A stretch of 64,000 nt of DNA, from positions 1 through 64,000 of the forward strand of contig JAJPIF010000008.1 of NCBI GenBank assembly GCA_021324885.1. The letters run 5' to 3'. The notes under the pieces are model-generated. The model was not told the DNA's origin. It ran no database searches and saw only the letters and a list, made by a program, of their open reading frames with translations. This DNA is from Pseudomonadota bacterium. GTDB taxonomy: Bacteria; Desulfobacterota; Binatia; Binatales; Binataceae. The position numbers were made by a program, and so were the translations under genes. This document shows positions 1-8,116 of this stretch, piece after piece; within the stretch, counting starts at the first letter, position 1; each line of letters starts with the position of its first letter.

Positions 1-245
1 GCATTGGTTCCCTGCACCAGCACGCCGAGCGAACTCGACGGCAAACAGGCCTCCGGCGCCAGGGTCGGCGTGGCGGTTGGCGTGGCGGTTGCGGTCGGCG
101 CTGGGGTCGGTGTGGGTTTGTGCGTGGGCGCCAGGGTTGGGGCAATAAAAATCTGGCCGGTGTGGTCGGAATCGCAGCCTGCCATGCTGGCCAGCCCCAC
201 CACCAGACAAGTCAGAACAAACCATCTAAGTTTCAATTTTCTCAT
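1..245 (-). CDS. Secreted lipoprotein, N-terminal fragment (cut by window edge)
   Basis: Reading leftwards from an ATG at 245 gives an open frame to the window edge. It begins MRKLKLRWFVLTCLVVGLAS and then has the lipobox SMAGC, so a type II signal peptide is clear. The mature part starts with about 15 residues, then a threonine/proline/alanine-rich TPT/PTP stretch (about residues 38-66), a typical flexible linker between a lipid anchor and a folded domain. The last residues seen (about ACLPSSSLGVLVQGTN) could begin a beta-propeller, but that is a guess. The plus-strand frame over this DNA is valine/glycine repeat and is its shadow. Function unknown; lipoprotein nature is confident. Confidence 0.75.
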   Translation of the reverse strand, partial: MRKLKLRWFVLTCLVVGLASMAGCDSDHTGQIFIAPTLAPTHKPTPTPAPTATATPTATPTLAPEACLPSSSLGVLVQGTN

Positions 246-798
246 CGCCCCTCCACAATGTCGTCCGTTGCGTTTTAACACGGTTGAGCTAGGTGTTTAG
301 CGATCCAAACAGAAAGATTGTGGACAAGCTAAGTAAATTCGTCCCTCTTTGCAAGGTACGATTTTCCAAAGTTTCCACAAAGTCCGTTTGATCTCCCTTT
401 TTCGCATAGCCTTTTATCTAATTAAGCTCAAGCACACAAGTGTTGACTGATTTAAATTTGATTGATTACCTGCGGGAATTCTTCTTCGCACAGCGGCGCC
501 GCCGCCGCGCTTGGCATTTTCTCCTGCTTGCCGCCGGTTCGACGGCTATCGGCAGTCGCGACCGGAGGCGAGCTCCCGACTCCCGGCGAAGTTTATGAAT
601 ACACGATCGGCTTGGAATCGACGTGCAACGTGTTCGCGGCGGGCGATCGAATCAGGCCGGAGATCAGATCGAGCGATTTCCCGCGTTTCGATCGCGACCC
701 CGACACCAGCCACGACCCGTTCGCGGACTCGGAGAACCGGCCCGCACTGCAACCCGTCATGCATCGGGCAGGCGCGGCGTCCTGCCTGATACTGCCGG
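246..798. other. Intergenic region, 553 bp, no supported gene
   Basis: Positions about 280-480 are clearly AT-richer than the surroundings, as expected for a promoter region of the minus-strand lipoprotein. Positions 480-798 are GC-rich and open in several frames, but the translations are arginine- and serine-rich and resemble no family. I see no RNA gene or repeat here. Confidence 0.5.
403..431 (-). promoter_or_regulatory. Possible sigma70-type promoter for the lipoprotein gene
   Basis: On the minus strand TTGAGC (431-426) and TATGCG (408-403) are 17 bp apart, within the AT-rich stretch about 160 bp upstream of the lipoprotein ATG. The match is partial and unsupported by other data. Confidence 0.25.
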
Positions 799-2109
799 TT
801 ATCCCCGCGCCCTGCTGACCGCGCGGCGTTTTGTCGACCCGCGATTGGCGGCCTGCCCGGCCGCATCCTTGTCCCGCGCAATCCGGTCGAGCATCGGCGC
901 AAGGTCGGCGGCCATCCGCCGCGCCACAATCCCGTTGGCGGCCTCGTTCAGATGGTAGGGATCGATGAAATCAAGTTGCTGATGTCGATTATTGAGGATA
1001 CCGCTGATGTCGATCACGCCGTTGGCGGATGCGGCCTGGGCAAGCCTGCGGTAGGTGCCCTTGAAAAATTTCGCGCGCATCGGATCGCCGGGCAGCAGCC
1101 GGCGTTCGAATGGCGCCAGTTGATTTTTGGAAAAGACCGTCGGCTGCCAGTAAAAGATCGGCTCGAATTTGAATTGCTCTCCCAGCATCCGCGCCATCCG
1201 GACATTGAACAGGTAAATATCGACCACGTCCTGCTCGACCGCGTCGGTGCCTTCGAAATCCTGCGGCGGCGCCAGGTAGCTCAATGACGGGAATGGTTGG
1301 ACCTGATGCGGCAACATGTTGGGATTGTCCTTGCCGGCCAGCAGCTTGATCAGGTCGGCCAGCCCGGTGCTCATCAGGGCGCTGCGCAGGGCGGTGCGAT
1401 AGAGGATTTTGCGGCCCCACGAGGAGCTGAGAACGCTGAATTCCTGGGCGCGGAAGAATTCACTCTGAGTCAGACCGCCCATCCCGTTCTGATAGCCGGT
1501 GAAAGCTTCGTTGACGCCGTCATAAAAGAGCACGACGTCGGGCCGCTGTCCGCGCCGCAGCAATTCGTAGAGCAGCAGCAACTCCTGGGTGCTGACGTAG
1601 CCGATCTGTCCAAGATTGGTGATTTCCAGCTCGTAATTCGGGCTATCCGCAAAGTGTTTGGCCAGCAGCGACGCCAAGGTATAGTCGTCGCGCACGCCCG
1701 TGCCCCATAGAGTCGAACCGCCCATCATGAACAGGTGGATCACGGGACGATGCGAGGCGTGAGCTTGACCCGGGGGATGCCAGGTGACGCGGTTGCCGTC
1801 GGCGTCGATATTCAAATAACGGCTGGTCATCGGCCGGGCCTTCCAGTAGGCGTACGGGTACCATCGCATGTGCACGCGATTGAGACTGCGAAAGTAATCC
1901 GCGGTCCAGGGCTGTCCCTGGTACGCCTCCGAAGGAGCCGGGATAACGTCGTGATGATGTCTGACTCGTTTGACGATTGCCCCGGCCGCCGCGCTGACCA
2001 CCCAGAAAAGAAGCAAAGCCAAACCGACCTGGATCCAGGCAAACGCGGCTATGTAAACCGCCCTGGCCATCGCTCGGCGCCATCGCGGCTGCGATGTTTG
2101 TTCTGTCAT
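799..2109 (-). CDS. SGNH/GDSL-like hydrolase family membrane protein
   Basis: A 436-residue protein with one N-terminal membrane segment (about residues 17-43) and an extracytoplasmic SGNH-type domain. Visible blocks are GGSTLWG (block I, with the nucleophile Ser region), YDGVNEA (the Asn block) and DPYHLNEA near the C-terminus (block V, Asp-x-x-His). This arrangement occurs in esterases and acetyl-transferases acting on surface polysaccharides; the substrate here is unknown. I start it at the ATG at 2109 because AGGTGAAG lies directly upstream; an upstream in-frame start at 2184 would add 25 basic residues. It follows the YdcF gene by about 100 bp on the same strand, so co-transcription is likely and both may act on the envelope. 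Confidence 0.75.
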   Translation of the reverse strand: MTEQTSQPRWRRAMARAVYIAAFAWIQVGLALLLFWVVSAAAGAIVKRVRHHHDVIPAPSEAYQGQPWTADYFRSLNRVHMRWYPYAYWKARPMTSRYLNIDADGNRVTWHPPGQAHASHRPVIHLFMMGGSTLWGTGVRDDYTLASLLAKHFADSPNYELEITNLGQIGYVSTQELLLLYELLRRGQRPDVVLFYDGVNEAFTGYQNGMGGLTQSEFFRAQEFSVLSSSWGRKILYRTALRSALMSTGLADLIKLLAGKDNPNMLPHQVQPFPSLSYLAPPQDFEGTDAVEQDVVDIYLFNVRMARMLGEQFKFEPIFYWQPTVFSKNQLAPFERRLLPGDPMRAKFFKGTYRRLAQAASANGVIDISGILNNRHQQLDFIDPYHLNEAANGIVARRMAADLAPMLDRIARDKDAAGQAANRGSTKRRAVSRARG

Positions 2110-2204
2110 CTTCACCTGCCTTGCGCGACGCTCGCTGCGAACGCGCATCCGAAGTATGATCGCGGAGCGCGGTTTGAGGGACAAGGCTGAGGAGCCGCGC
2201 GACG

Positions 2205-2990
2205 CTAAAGCAGACCGGCGGCGTGATAGACGGCAATACCCAGGTATTCCCTGACCGCCATGCTGGTCATCTGCAAGCTGCCGGCGTCGGGGATCAGGTC
2301 GAGCGTCGCCTCTTGCCAGTTGCGCGCCGGCGGGCGAGTCAAGGCGGCATAATCGCAGGGCGCCGGTATCGCGTCGATGCCTTGGTGTTTGAACAGGGCG
2401 AGCGCCCGCGGCATATGCATCGCGGAAGTAACCAGAAGAACGGACGAGAGACGGCGAGCTTTGAGGATAGCCTTAACGTCCACCGCGTTTTCGAAGGTAT
2501 CGGCCGAATCGGGTTCCTGGATGATCGCAGCTTGCGGCACTCCCAGCAGGTTGATGACCTCGGCCATCCCCTGCGAGGCGGGCGGGCGATCTTTGGACCA
2601 GGGCACCCGTCCACCGCTGAGAATCACGATCGGCGCCATCTTCAGACGATAAAGCTGGGCGGCGAACAGGAGGCGATTGGCGGTCGCGCCGTCGAGGAGG
2701 ACGGTGGGCTGCGGTGGAATTGGCGGCTCGGCGTCCGCGGACAGCACCACGATGGCCTGCGCCCTGGGCAGGGGTTTACGGGGAACGTCGCGTGATTCGA
2801 GTGATGCGGCAATTAGCGCGCTGAAGTGGCTGTTGCCGGCAATTATCAGCACCAGCAGTGCGGCGGCCGCAGCCACACGGGCAAGGCGTGGGCCGCTCCG
2901 CATGGCCAAAATCGAAACCAGCAACAGCTCGCAAACCACTCCGATCGGCGACAATGCCGGCGCCAGCAATTTGGAAAGAAACACGGGCAT
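2205..2990 (-). CDS. YdcF family (DUF218) membrane protein
   Basis: A 261-residue protein with two N-terminal hydrophobic segments (about 8-28 and 34-52), followed by the DUF218 Rossmann-like domain. Recognisable parts are AIVVLSADAE, the GGATANRL-like region (here DGATANRLLFAAQLY), the PIVILSGG strand and the EPDSADTFENA motif followed by LLVTSAMHMPRA. These match the ElyC/SanA/YdcF family, linked in Escherichia coli to envelope polysaccharide and peptidoglycan homeostasis, though the biochemistry is unsettled. It is the first gene of a probable two-gene minus-strand unit with the SGNH hydrolase. Confidence 0.85.
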   Translation of the reverse strand: MPVFLSKLLAPALSPIGVVCELLLVSILAMRSGPRLARVAAAAALLVLIIAGNSHFSALIAASLESRDVPRKPLPRAQAIVVLSADAEPPIPPQPTVLLDGATANRLLFAAQLYRLKMAPIVILSGGRVPWSKDRPPASQGMAEVINLLGVPQAAIIQEPDSADTFENAVDVKAILKARRLSSVLLVTSAMHMPRALALFKHQGIDAIPAPCDYAALTRPPARNWQEATLDLIPDAGSLQMTSMAVREYLGIAVYHAAGLL

Positions 2991-3059
2991 GGTGGGTTAG
3001 TAATACAATGCGATGAAAGCTGAAAGAACTCGCTGCTGGTCAAGGGGCTTGCATCAACA

Positions 3060-3190
3060 GGAGTCAGGGAAGAGGAATGAGAAGTGAGAGGCAGGCGTTT
3101 TAGATTCTTGCGGGTTGCTTCCGTCCTTTCTCTTTTCTCGTTTTCTCTTTTCTCCATCTCGCTCCTCACGTCTCTCCTTTCACTCCTTAA
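3060..3190. repeat. Purine/pyrimidine-biased stretch with imperfect inverted repeats
   Basis: The left part (3068-3092) is purine-rich with GAGAAGTGAGAG; the right part (3118-3186) is almost pure pyrimidine and contains CTCTCCTTTCACTC. The arms are loosely complementary. A similar pair of arms occurs at 4431-4508 at the next gene boundary, suggesting a small dispersed element. It lies upstream of the zinc-ribbon/TPR gene and after the start of the YdcF gene. Confidence 0.35.
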
Positions 3191-3283
3191 TCACTCGCCG
3201 GGTGATTCCGGCCGCCGCCTGGTTCGGGAGGTTTCAACACCGGGCGCGGCTGGTATGCTTGGATGGCAGGAAATGGGTTTGCG

Positions 3284-4432
3284 ATGAAATTTTGTCCTGA
3301 GTGCGGTTCGCCGGTGCAGCCGGGGGCCAAATTTTGCGTCAATTGCGGCCAGTCGCTCAGTCTGGCGGCGCCTGCCCCCGGACGCGGCCGGATTCATATT
3401 CCGCGCGCCTTTGCCGCGGTTTTTCTGGGTGTCATCGTGGCTGGTTTGGCGGCGGCGGGAGTTCTTCTCCAGCGCCATCGCCGCGACCTCGCCCGTCAGG
3501 AAGATGCGCAGACTTCAGCGCAACTGCCGCCCGGCCATCCGCAAATCCAACTGCCAGCCAAAGCCCGCGAATTCATCAACAATCTTGCAGCCCAGGCCAA
3601 AGCCCAGCCCGCGGACATCGCCGCATGGAACCGCCTGGGTACGGTGGCGCTGCGCGCTTCCTTCTTCGATCCTTCGTATTATCGCATGGCTTCCGAAGCG
3701 TACGCGCACGTCCTGACGATCGACCCGGAGAACCTCGAAGCACTGCGCGGCGTGGGCAATCTGAACTACGACACCCAGAAATACGACGAGGCCATCGCGG
3801 CCTACGAGCATTACCTCAAGCACAAACCCGACGACCCTGACGTGCAGACCGATCTCGGCACAATGTACCTGTATACCGGCAATCCGGACCAGGCGATCAA
3901 CCGGTACAAGAAAGCGCTTTCGATCAAACCCGATTTCTTCGACGCCTACTTCAACATGGGCGTCGCGTATGGCGCGCTGAACGACACCGCGGACGCCCGC
4001 AGCGCGCTTGAACATGCGCTGAAACTGGCGCCCGACCAAGAGACTAAATCGCGGGTGAGCGGCCTGCTGGCCAAAGTTGAAGGCGGCAGCGCTCAGATGG
4101 CGTCAAACGGCGGGCCGCCGGCAGACACGGGACCGACGCAACCTGCGGCTGCCGCAAACACCTTCCAAGCCCAGATCGAATCCGTGGTCAGAGGGCTGCC
4201 ATTCGCGGGTCCCAAGGTGCAATCGGTCAGATGGGATTCGAAGAACAAGGCCACGGTCCTGATGAACGATTTTCCGATGGATGAGATGCCGCCGTTTGCC
4301 CGCAACAAGTTCCTGAACGACCTGGGTTCGGGAATCGAGGACGCCAAAAAGCAATATCACTTCAGCGGTCCTTTTGAACTGCAGATCGCCGACGCGGCCA
4401 GCGGCCAGGTGATGGAAACAGTCAAGAAATGA
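3284..4432 (+). CDS. Zinc-ribbon, single-pass membrane protein with TPR repeats
   Basis: The protein (382 residues from the ATG at 3284) opens with a rubredoxin-like zinc ribbon, FCPECG then FCVNCG (two CxxC pairs in the first 27 residues). A hydrophobic helix follows (about 40-62), then about four tetratricopeptide repeats (about 105-245; KYDEAIAAYEHYLKHKPDDP and DQAINRYKKALSIKPD are typical). A proline/alanine linker and a roughly 90-residue C-terminal domain of unknown type complete it. The ribbon probably sits in the cytoplasm and the TPRs outside, acting as an assembly scaffold; this is inference. The start is chosen where the zinc ribbon begins, with AGGAAA upstream; an ATG at 3263 would add seven residues. 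Confidence 0.75.
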   Translation: MKFCPECGSPVQPGAKFCVNCGQSLSLAAPAPGRGRIHIPRAFAAVFLGVIVAGLAAAGVLLQRHRRDLARQEDAQTSAQLPPGHPQIQLPAKAREFINNLAAQAKAQPADIAAWNRLGTVALRASFFDPSYYRMASEAYAHVLTIDPENLEALRGVGNLNYDTQKYDEAIAAYEHYLKHKPDDPDVQTDLGTMYLYTGNPDQAINRYKKALSIKPDFFDAYFNMGVAYGALNDTADARSALEHALKLAPDQETKSRVSGLLAKVEGGSAQMASNGGPPADTGPTQPAAAANTFQAQIESVVRGLPFAGPKVQSVRWDSKNKATVLMNDFPMDEMPPFARNKFLNDLGSGIEDAKKQYHFSGPFELQIADAASGQVMETVKK

Positions 4433-4508
4433 GAAGCGAGTGAAGAGGAAGTGTTCAGAAGAACCCACCGGGGTTTCACTCCTCACTTCGCTGCTCTCAC
4501 TTCTCTTT
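4431..4508. terminator. Imperfect hairpin between convergent genes
   Basis: Purine-rich GAGAAGCGAGTGAAGAGG and a downstream pyrimidine-rich arm (4482-4506) can pair with a few mismatches, with a short inner AACCC/GGGTT stem. It fills the gap between the TPR gene and bamD, which converge, so a shared terminator is plausible. The arms resemble those at 3060-3190. Confidence 0.4.
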
Positions 4509-5798
4509 CTATTGGTTTTCGGTCAGGTCCTTCTCTTCGGGCGTGAAGGTCACCAGCAGGCGCGACGGATCTTCCAGCGGGATGATCGCGAAGCGGGCCA
4601 CCGGCGTGGTGTTGAGCGTGACCGTGGTGCCGCCGCTATCGCTTTCGATCTCGGAATCCTTGAAGATCGAACGGTCGAAAACGATGTGATGGTCCAGCTT
4701 GGTGGCCGGATGGGTATTGATTAGGCGCACACTCAAGGTGGAAAACCCGGGACCGCTGGCCAGATGCTTTTCGAATTTGACCGGTCCGCTGACATCAAAA
4801 ATCACTGATAGCGGATTGGCCGAGGACGCCAGGCGGATCGCCCGCAGGGTTACCGGCTCAGTGGAAGCAGGCTGCGGCGCAGCTTCGGACGCCGCACCCG
4901 CCGCGCTAGCAGACTCCTCGGAATCTCCTCCCGCTGGCGTAACGTCCGGATTCGTCATGTCCTCGTGATGCTTGACCACGATCAGCGGAGGCTCGGGCTC
5001 GGGCGCTCCGAATCCGCCTTCCGCCAGCACCATTCGCAGCGGATCTTCCTCGGTGTCGATTGGCTGATTGAGTTTCTTGAGTTCGCTGCCGGCCCGGGAC
5101 GCATACTTGGTACCCTTGAAATGGCTTTGGAGGGCCGCGAAGGCCTGTGCAGCGGAATATTTTTTGCCCTCTTTTTCCAGCGTCACACCGAGGTCGTACA
5201 GCGCTTCGGGAGCCACCGGCGTTTCCGGATACTTCTGCAGCAACTCTTCCATCCGGGATTCGGCGGCCCGGTAATTGGCCCGCTTCTGATAATAGGTCCC
5301 GATCAACAACTCGTTGCGGGCCAGCATCTCACGGCAAACTTCAATGCGGTCGTGGGCGAGTTCCGCGAAGGGACTTTCGGGATATTGCCGCTCGATGCTT
5401 CGGAACTGCTCAAGGGCCTGCTGCGTGACCGTCTGGTCCTGCCATGGCGCGGGCATCTGATCGTAATAGGCCATGCCGAGGTAATACGAGGCGATCGGAA
5501 GATTCTTGTTGGTCGGATGCATCCGGATGAAGTCGGTCAGTGAATTGATCGCCTCGGGATAATCCTTCATCTCATAGTAAGCCAAACCTATTTTGAGTTC
5601 CGAATCTTCCGCGTAAGCGCTGAAGGGATATTGATCGATAAGGTGCTGATAATTGTCGATCGCGCCCTTGTAAAGGTGGCGATTGTAGAAATTTTCGGCT
5701 TGGCTGTAGTAATCCTGGCCGGAGGGAATCTTCTTGGTTGCGCAACCCGGCCCCAATACCCCCAACAACACAAGCGTCAAGACCCACCGCGGCTTCAT
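4509..5798 (-). CDS. bamD: BamD-like outer membrane lipoprotein with C-terminal AMIN-like domain
   Basis: This 429-residue lipoprotein (signal peptide with LGPGC lipobox) has the five-TPR BamD core, about residues 25-250. Typical parts are DYYSQAENFYNRHLYKGAI, an AYYEMKDYPEAI repeat and LPIASYYLGMAYYDQ. BamD recruits substrates for BamA in outer membrane protein assembly at the periplasmic face of the outer membrane. Known BamD proteins are about 240-300 residues; here an acidic, alanine-rich linker (about 260-320) leads to a further domain (about 322-425) containing VIFDVSGPVKFE and ending DPSRLLVTF, which looks like an AMIN domain (envelope-targeting, seen in AmiC and secretin partners). 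It lies just downstream of trmB on the same strand. Start at ATG 5798; a TTG at 5810 is an alternative. Confidence 0.8.
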   Translation of the reverse strand: MKPRWVLTLVLLGVLGPGCATKKIPSGQDYYSQAENFYNRHLYKGAIDNYQHLIDQYPFSAYAEDSELKIGLAYYEMKDYPEAINSLTDFIRMHPTNKNLPIASYYLGMAYYDQMPAPWQDQTVTQQALEQFRSIERQYPESPFAELAHDRIEVCREMLARNELLIGTYYQKRANYRAAESRMEELLQKYPETPVAPEALYDLGVTLEKEGKKYSAAQAFAALQSHFKGTKYASRAGSELKKLNQPIDTEEDPLRMVLAEGGFGAPEPEPPLIVVKHHEDMTNPDVTPAGGDSEESASAAGAASEAAPQPASTEPVTLRAIRLASSANPLSVIFDVSGPVKFEKHLASGPGFSTLSVRLINTHPATKLDHHIVFDRSIFKDSEIESDSGGTTVTLNTTPVARFAIIPLEDPSRLLVTFTPEEKDLTENQ

Positions 5799-5812
5799 AG
5801 AACTGTACAACC

Positions 5813-6568
5813 CTATTGATTGCGAGCCATGAACGCAAGCCGCCCGCCCGGCACGAAATCTAAAACATCAAGAGCAACTTCGTTAACTTTAACCGGCGCG
5901 TCCTCGGTCGCGTCAAAAGCAGACGAAAGCTGGAAGCATCCATCATATATGGGTTTGCCGGCGCTGGCGAATCGGCGGCCAAAACCGGTGCTTTGGGCAC
6001 CCGACGCCTGGTGCGCGGCAAGGCGAAACCCGCACCGCGCGAACAGTCCAGCGATATGCTCGAAATACCAGTCCACGTCGGTGGCGACGAAAATCCTACC
6101 GTCCGGTTCAAGGCATCGTCTGAGGCCGTCAGTCAGCGCCAAGGTGAAAAGGCGGTGCTTGGAGTGACGGCTCTTGGGCCAGGGATCAGGAAAGTAGATA
6201 TGAAAGGCCGCCACACTGCCGGCTGGCAGCAGAAAATTAACCACCGGACGCGCGTCAGCCCGCAACGCGCGCAAATTTTGTAGCCCGCTGCGCTCGATTC
6301 GACTTGCGAGCCATCGAAAAACGGACCCGGCCAGTTCGACGGCCAGGAAATTATGCTGCGGAACCTGCGCGGCCCGCGCCAACAGGAAATCCCCTTTTCC
6401 CGCTCCGATTTCAACTTCAAGCGGCGCCACGCTGGGAAACAGCCGTTCAGGCTCGATTGAGAAAAAAGCACCGGAGCACAGCGGCCCATCGGATGGGATT
6501 AACCCATCCTGTGGGCCGAGGAATTTTCGGGATTTACGCAATCGCGCCACGATACGGCCGCCGTCCAC
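5813..6568 (-). CDS. trmB: tRNA (guanine-N7-)-methyltransferase TrmB
   Basis: A class I SAM methyltransferase of 251 residues that makes m7G46 in the variable loop of tRNAs. The SAM-binding motif is VEIGAGKGDFLLARA (about 51-65). The diagnostic TrmB motif is IYFPDPWPKSRHSKHRL (about 123-139), with the catalytic/RNA-binding Asp-Pro-Trp-Pro-Lys core, followed by DGRIFVATDVDWY. The start is a GTG at 6568; the N-terminus is basic as usual. The stop (TAG) is 15 bp before the bamD ATG, so the two genes probably form one transcript. Confidence 0.9.
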   Translation of the reverse strand: MDGGRIVARLRKSRKFLGPQDGLIPSDGPLCSGAFFSIEPERLFPSVAPLEVEIGAGKGDFLLARAAQVPQHNFLAVELAGSVFRWLASRIERSGLQNLRALRADARPVVNFLLPAGSVAAFHIYFPDPWPKSRHSKHRLFTLALTDGLRRCLEPDGRIFVATDVDWYFEHIAGLFARCGFRLAAHQASGAQSTGFGRRFASAGKPIYDGCFQLSSAFDATEDAPVKVNEVALDVLDFVPGGRLAFMARNQ

Positions 6569-6754
6569 CGGGAACGACTGCTAAATCATAATGCAAATTC
6601 GCGCGGAAGTAATCACCGCATCAAAGAAAACCTGATCGCTGGCTTCCCTCCGCACAAGAAAGGGGGCTTCAGATCATAATCCGCTTCTTCAAGGATTTCG
6701 CGGACCGAAAAATTCTGCTCTCTTTGCTCCCTTCTCTTTTATCGTTTCCTGGTT

Positions 6755-7954
6755 CTAAATCACGCCCTGCTCTTTGAGTCGCGCGAGCTGCTCGCTGCCC
6801 AGCCCCAGCATCTCACCGTACACCTCCGCGTTATGCTGGCCGAGCAGCGGCGCGACGCGCAGGTCCACCGGCGAATCCTCCAGTTGCACCGGACAACCCG
6901 GCATCCAGAATTTGCCGCGCACCGGATGCTCGACTTCGACGATCATGCCGCGCTGGCGCAGATGGGGGTCTTCCAGAATTTCGACACTATCGAGGATTTT
7001 GCCGCACGGCACGCCCGCGTTGCCGAGGATTTCCATCACTTCGTGCTTGCTGTGGCTGCCGGTCCATTGATTGATGATGGCGCTGAGTTCGTCCACGTTC
7101 TGCCAGCGCAGTTTGTTGTTGGCAAAGCGCTCATCTTTGATCAGCTCGGGGCGGCCCATCGCCTTGCATAGAAGCTGCCACATCTCCTCGTTGCTGGTGA
7201 AGATGAAGCAGTAATCGTCGTCGCCGCCGGGCGCGCACTTGTAGATGCCATAGACGCCCATCCCGGCGCCCCGATTGCCGTTGCGTTTGACCGGCTTGTG
7301 CGTGATATGCGTGCCCATCATCGGCACCCGCACGAAATTGACGATCGCGTCCTGCATCGAGACTTCGACCTTCTGCCCCTTGCCGGTGCGCAGACGCTGG
7401 ATATAGGCGGCGAGGATCCCGAACGCGGCGTGTACTCCGGTGCCGGTATCGCCGATGGTTGGCCCCGGCTTGAGCGGCTCAGAGCCGGGAAACCCGGTCA
7501 GCGACATCGCACCGCCGGTCGCCTGCGCGATCATATCGAAGCTCTTGTAGGGCGCATAGGGCCCGTAAGTGCCGAAGCCCTTGATCGTCAGGTAAATCAG
7601 GCGCGGATTGATCGTGCGCAGGTAATCGTACCCCAATCCGAAGCTCTCAAGCGTGCCCAGCGAGTAGTTCTCGGTCAGGATATCGACCTTTTTAACCAGT
7701 TCAAGGAACATCGCCTTGCCGCGCTCGTCCTTGAGATTGAGCGTGATGCTGCGCTTGTTGGCGTTGAGCAGGATAAAGTAATAGGAATCGGTGCCGGGTT
7801 TCTCGCTGACCGACCAGCGGCCCTGCTCGCCGTTGCCCGGGCTTTCCACCTTGATAACGTCGGCCCCCATCCATCCCAACAGCTCGGTGCACGAGGTGCC
7901 CGCCTCGAATTGGGTGAGGTCCAGAACCTTGATGCCTGCCAGGGCTTTGTCCAT
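6755..7954 (-). CDS. CaiB/BaiF family CoA-transferase (class III)
   Basis: A 399-residue single-domain-length class III CoA-transferase, which moves CoA between carboxylic acids through an aspartyl-CoA anhydride. The catalytic Asp is at residue 169 in PTIGDTGTG, the same number as in Oxalobacter formyl-CoA transferase. The N-terminal GIKVLDLTQFEAGTSC and GADVIKVESP stretches and the C-terminal DPHLRQRGM are family signatures. The substrate cannot be told from sequence. AGGAGG lies seven bases before the ATG. The gene stands alone, divergent from the ATPase gene at 8117. A second, double-length member of the family is at 60353. Confidence 0.88.
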   Translation of the reverse strand: MDKALAGIKVLDLTQFEAGTSCTELLGWMGADVIKVESPGNGEQGRWSVSEKPGTDSYYFILLNANKRSITLNLKDERGKAMFLELVKKVDILTENYSLGTLESFGLGYDYLRTINPRLIYLTIKGFGTYGPYAPYKSFDMIAQATGGAMSLTGFPGSEPLKPGPTIGDTGTGVHAAFGILAAYIQRLRTGKGQKVEVSMQDAIVNFVRVPMMGTHITHKPVKRNGNRGAGMGVYGIYKCAPGGDDDYCFIFTSNEEMWQLLCKAMGRPELIKDERFANNKLRWQNVDELSAIINQWTGSHSKHEVMEILGNAGVPCGKILDSVEILEDPHLRQRGMIVEVEHPVRGKFWMPGCPVQLEDSPVDLRVAPLLGQHNAEVYGEMLGLGSEQLARLKEQGVI

Positions 7955-8116
7955 CGGAAATCCTCCTGTAACTCCGCTGGATCCTGAATCCGCCAGCCGC
8001 GGAGCTGTGACCGCTTGCGCAATTTGTAGCGCCTTGAGACGCCGACAGGCAAGCTGCGGCCACCGGGGGCGCTTTGAGCGATAGCGGGGCTTTGATAACC
8101 TTTTGGAGAGGCAGCG

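Noticed and set aside
462-929. Overlapping frames on both strands left of the SGNH gene
   Set aside because: Compositionally biased, no ribosome binding sites or motifs; the SGNH gene already covers part of them.
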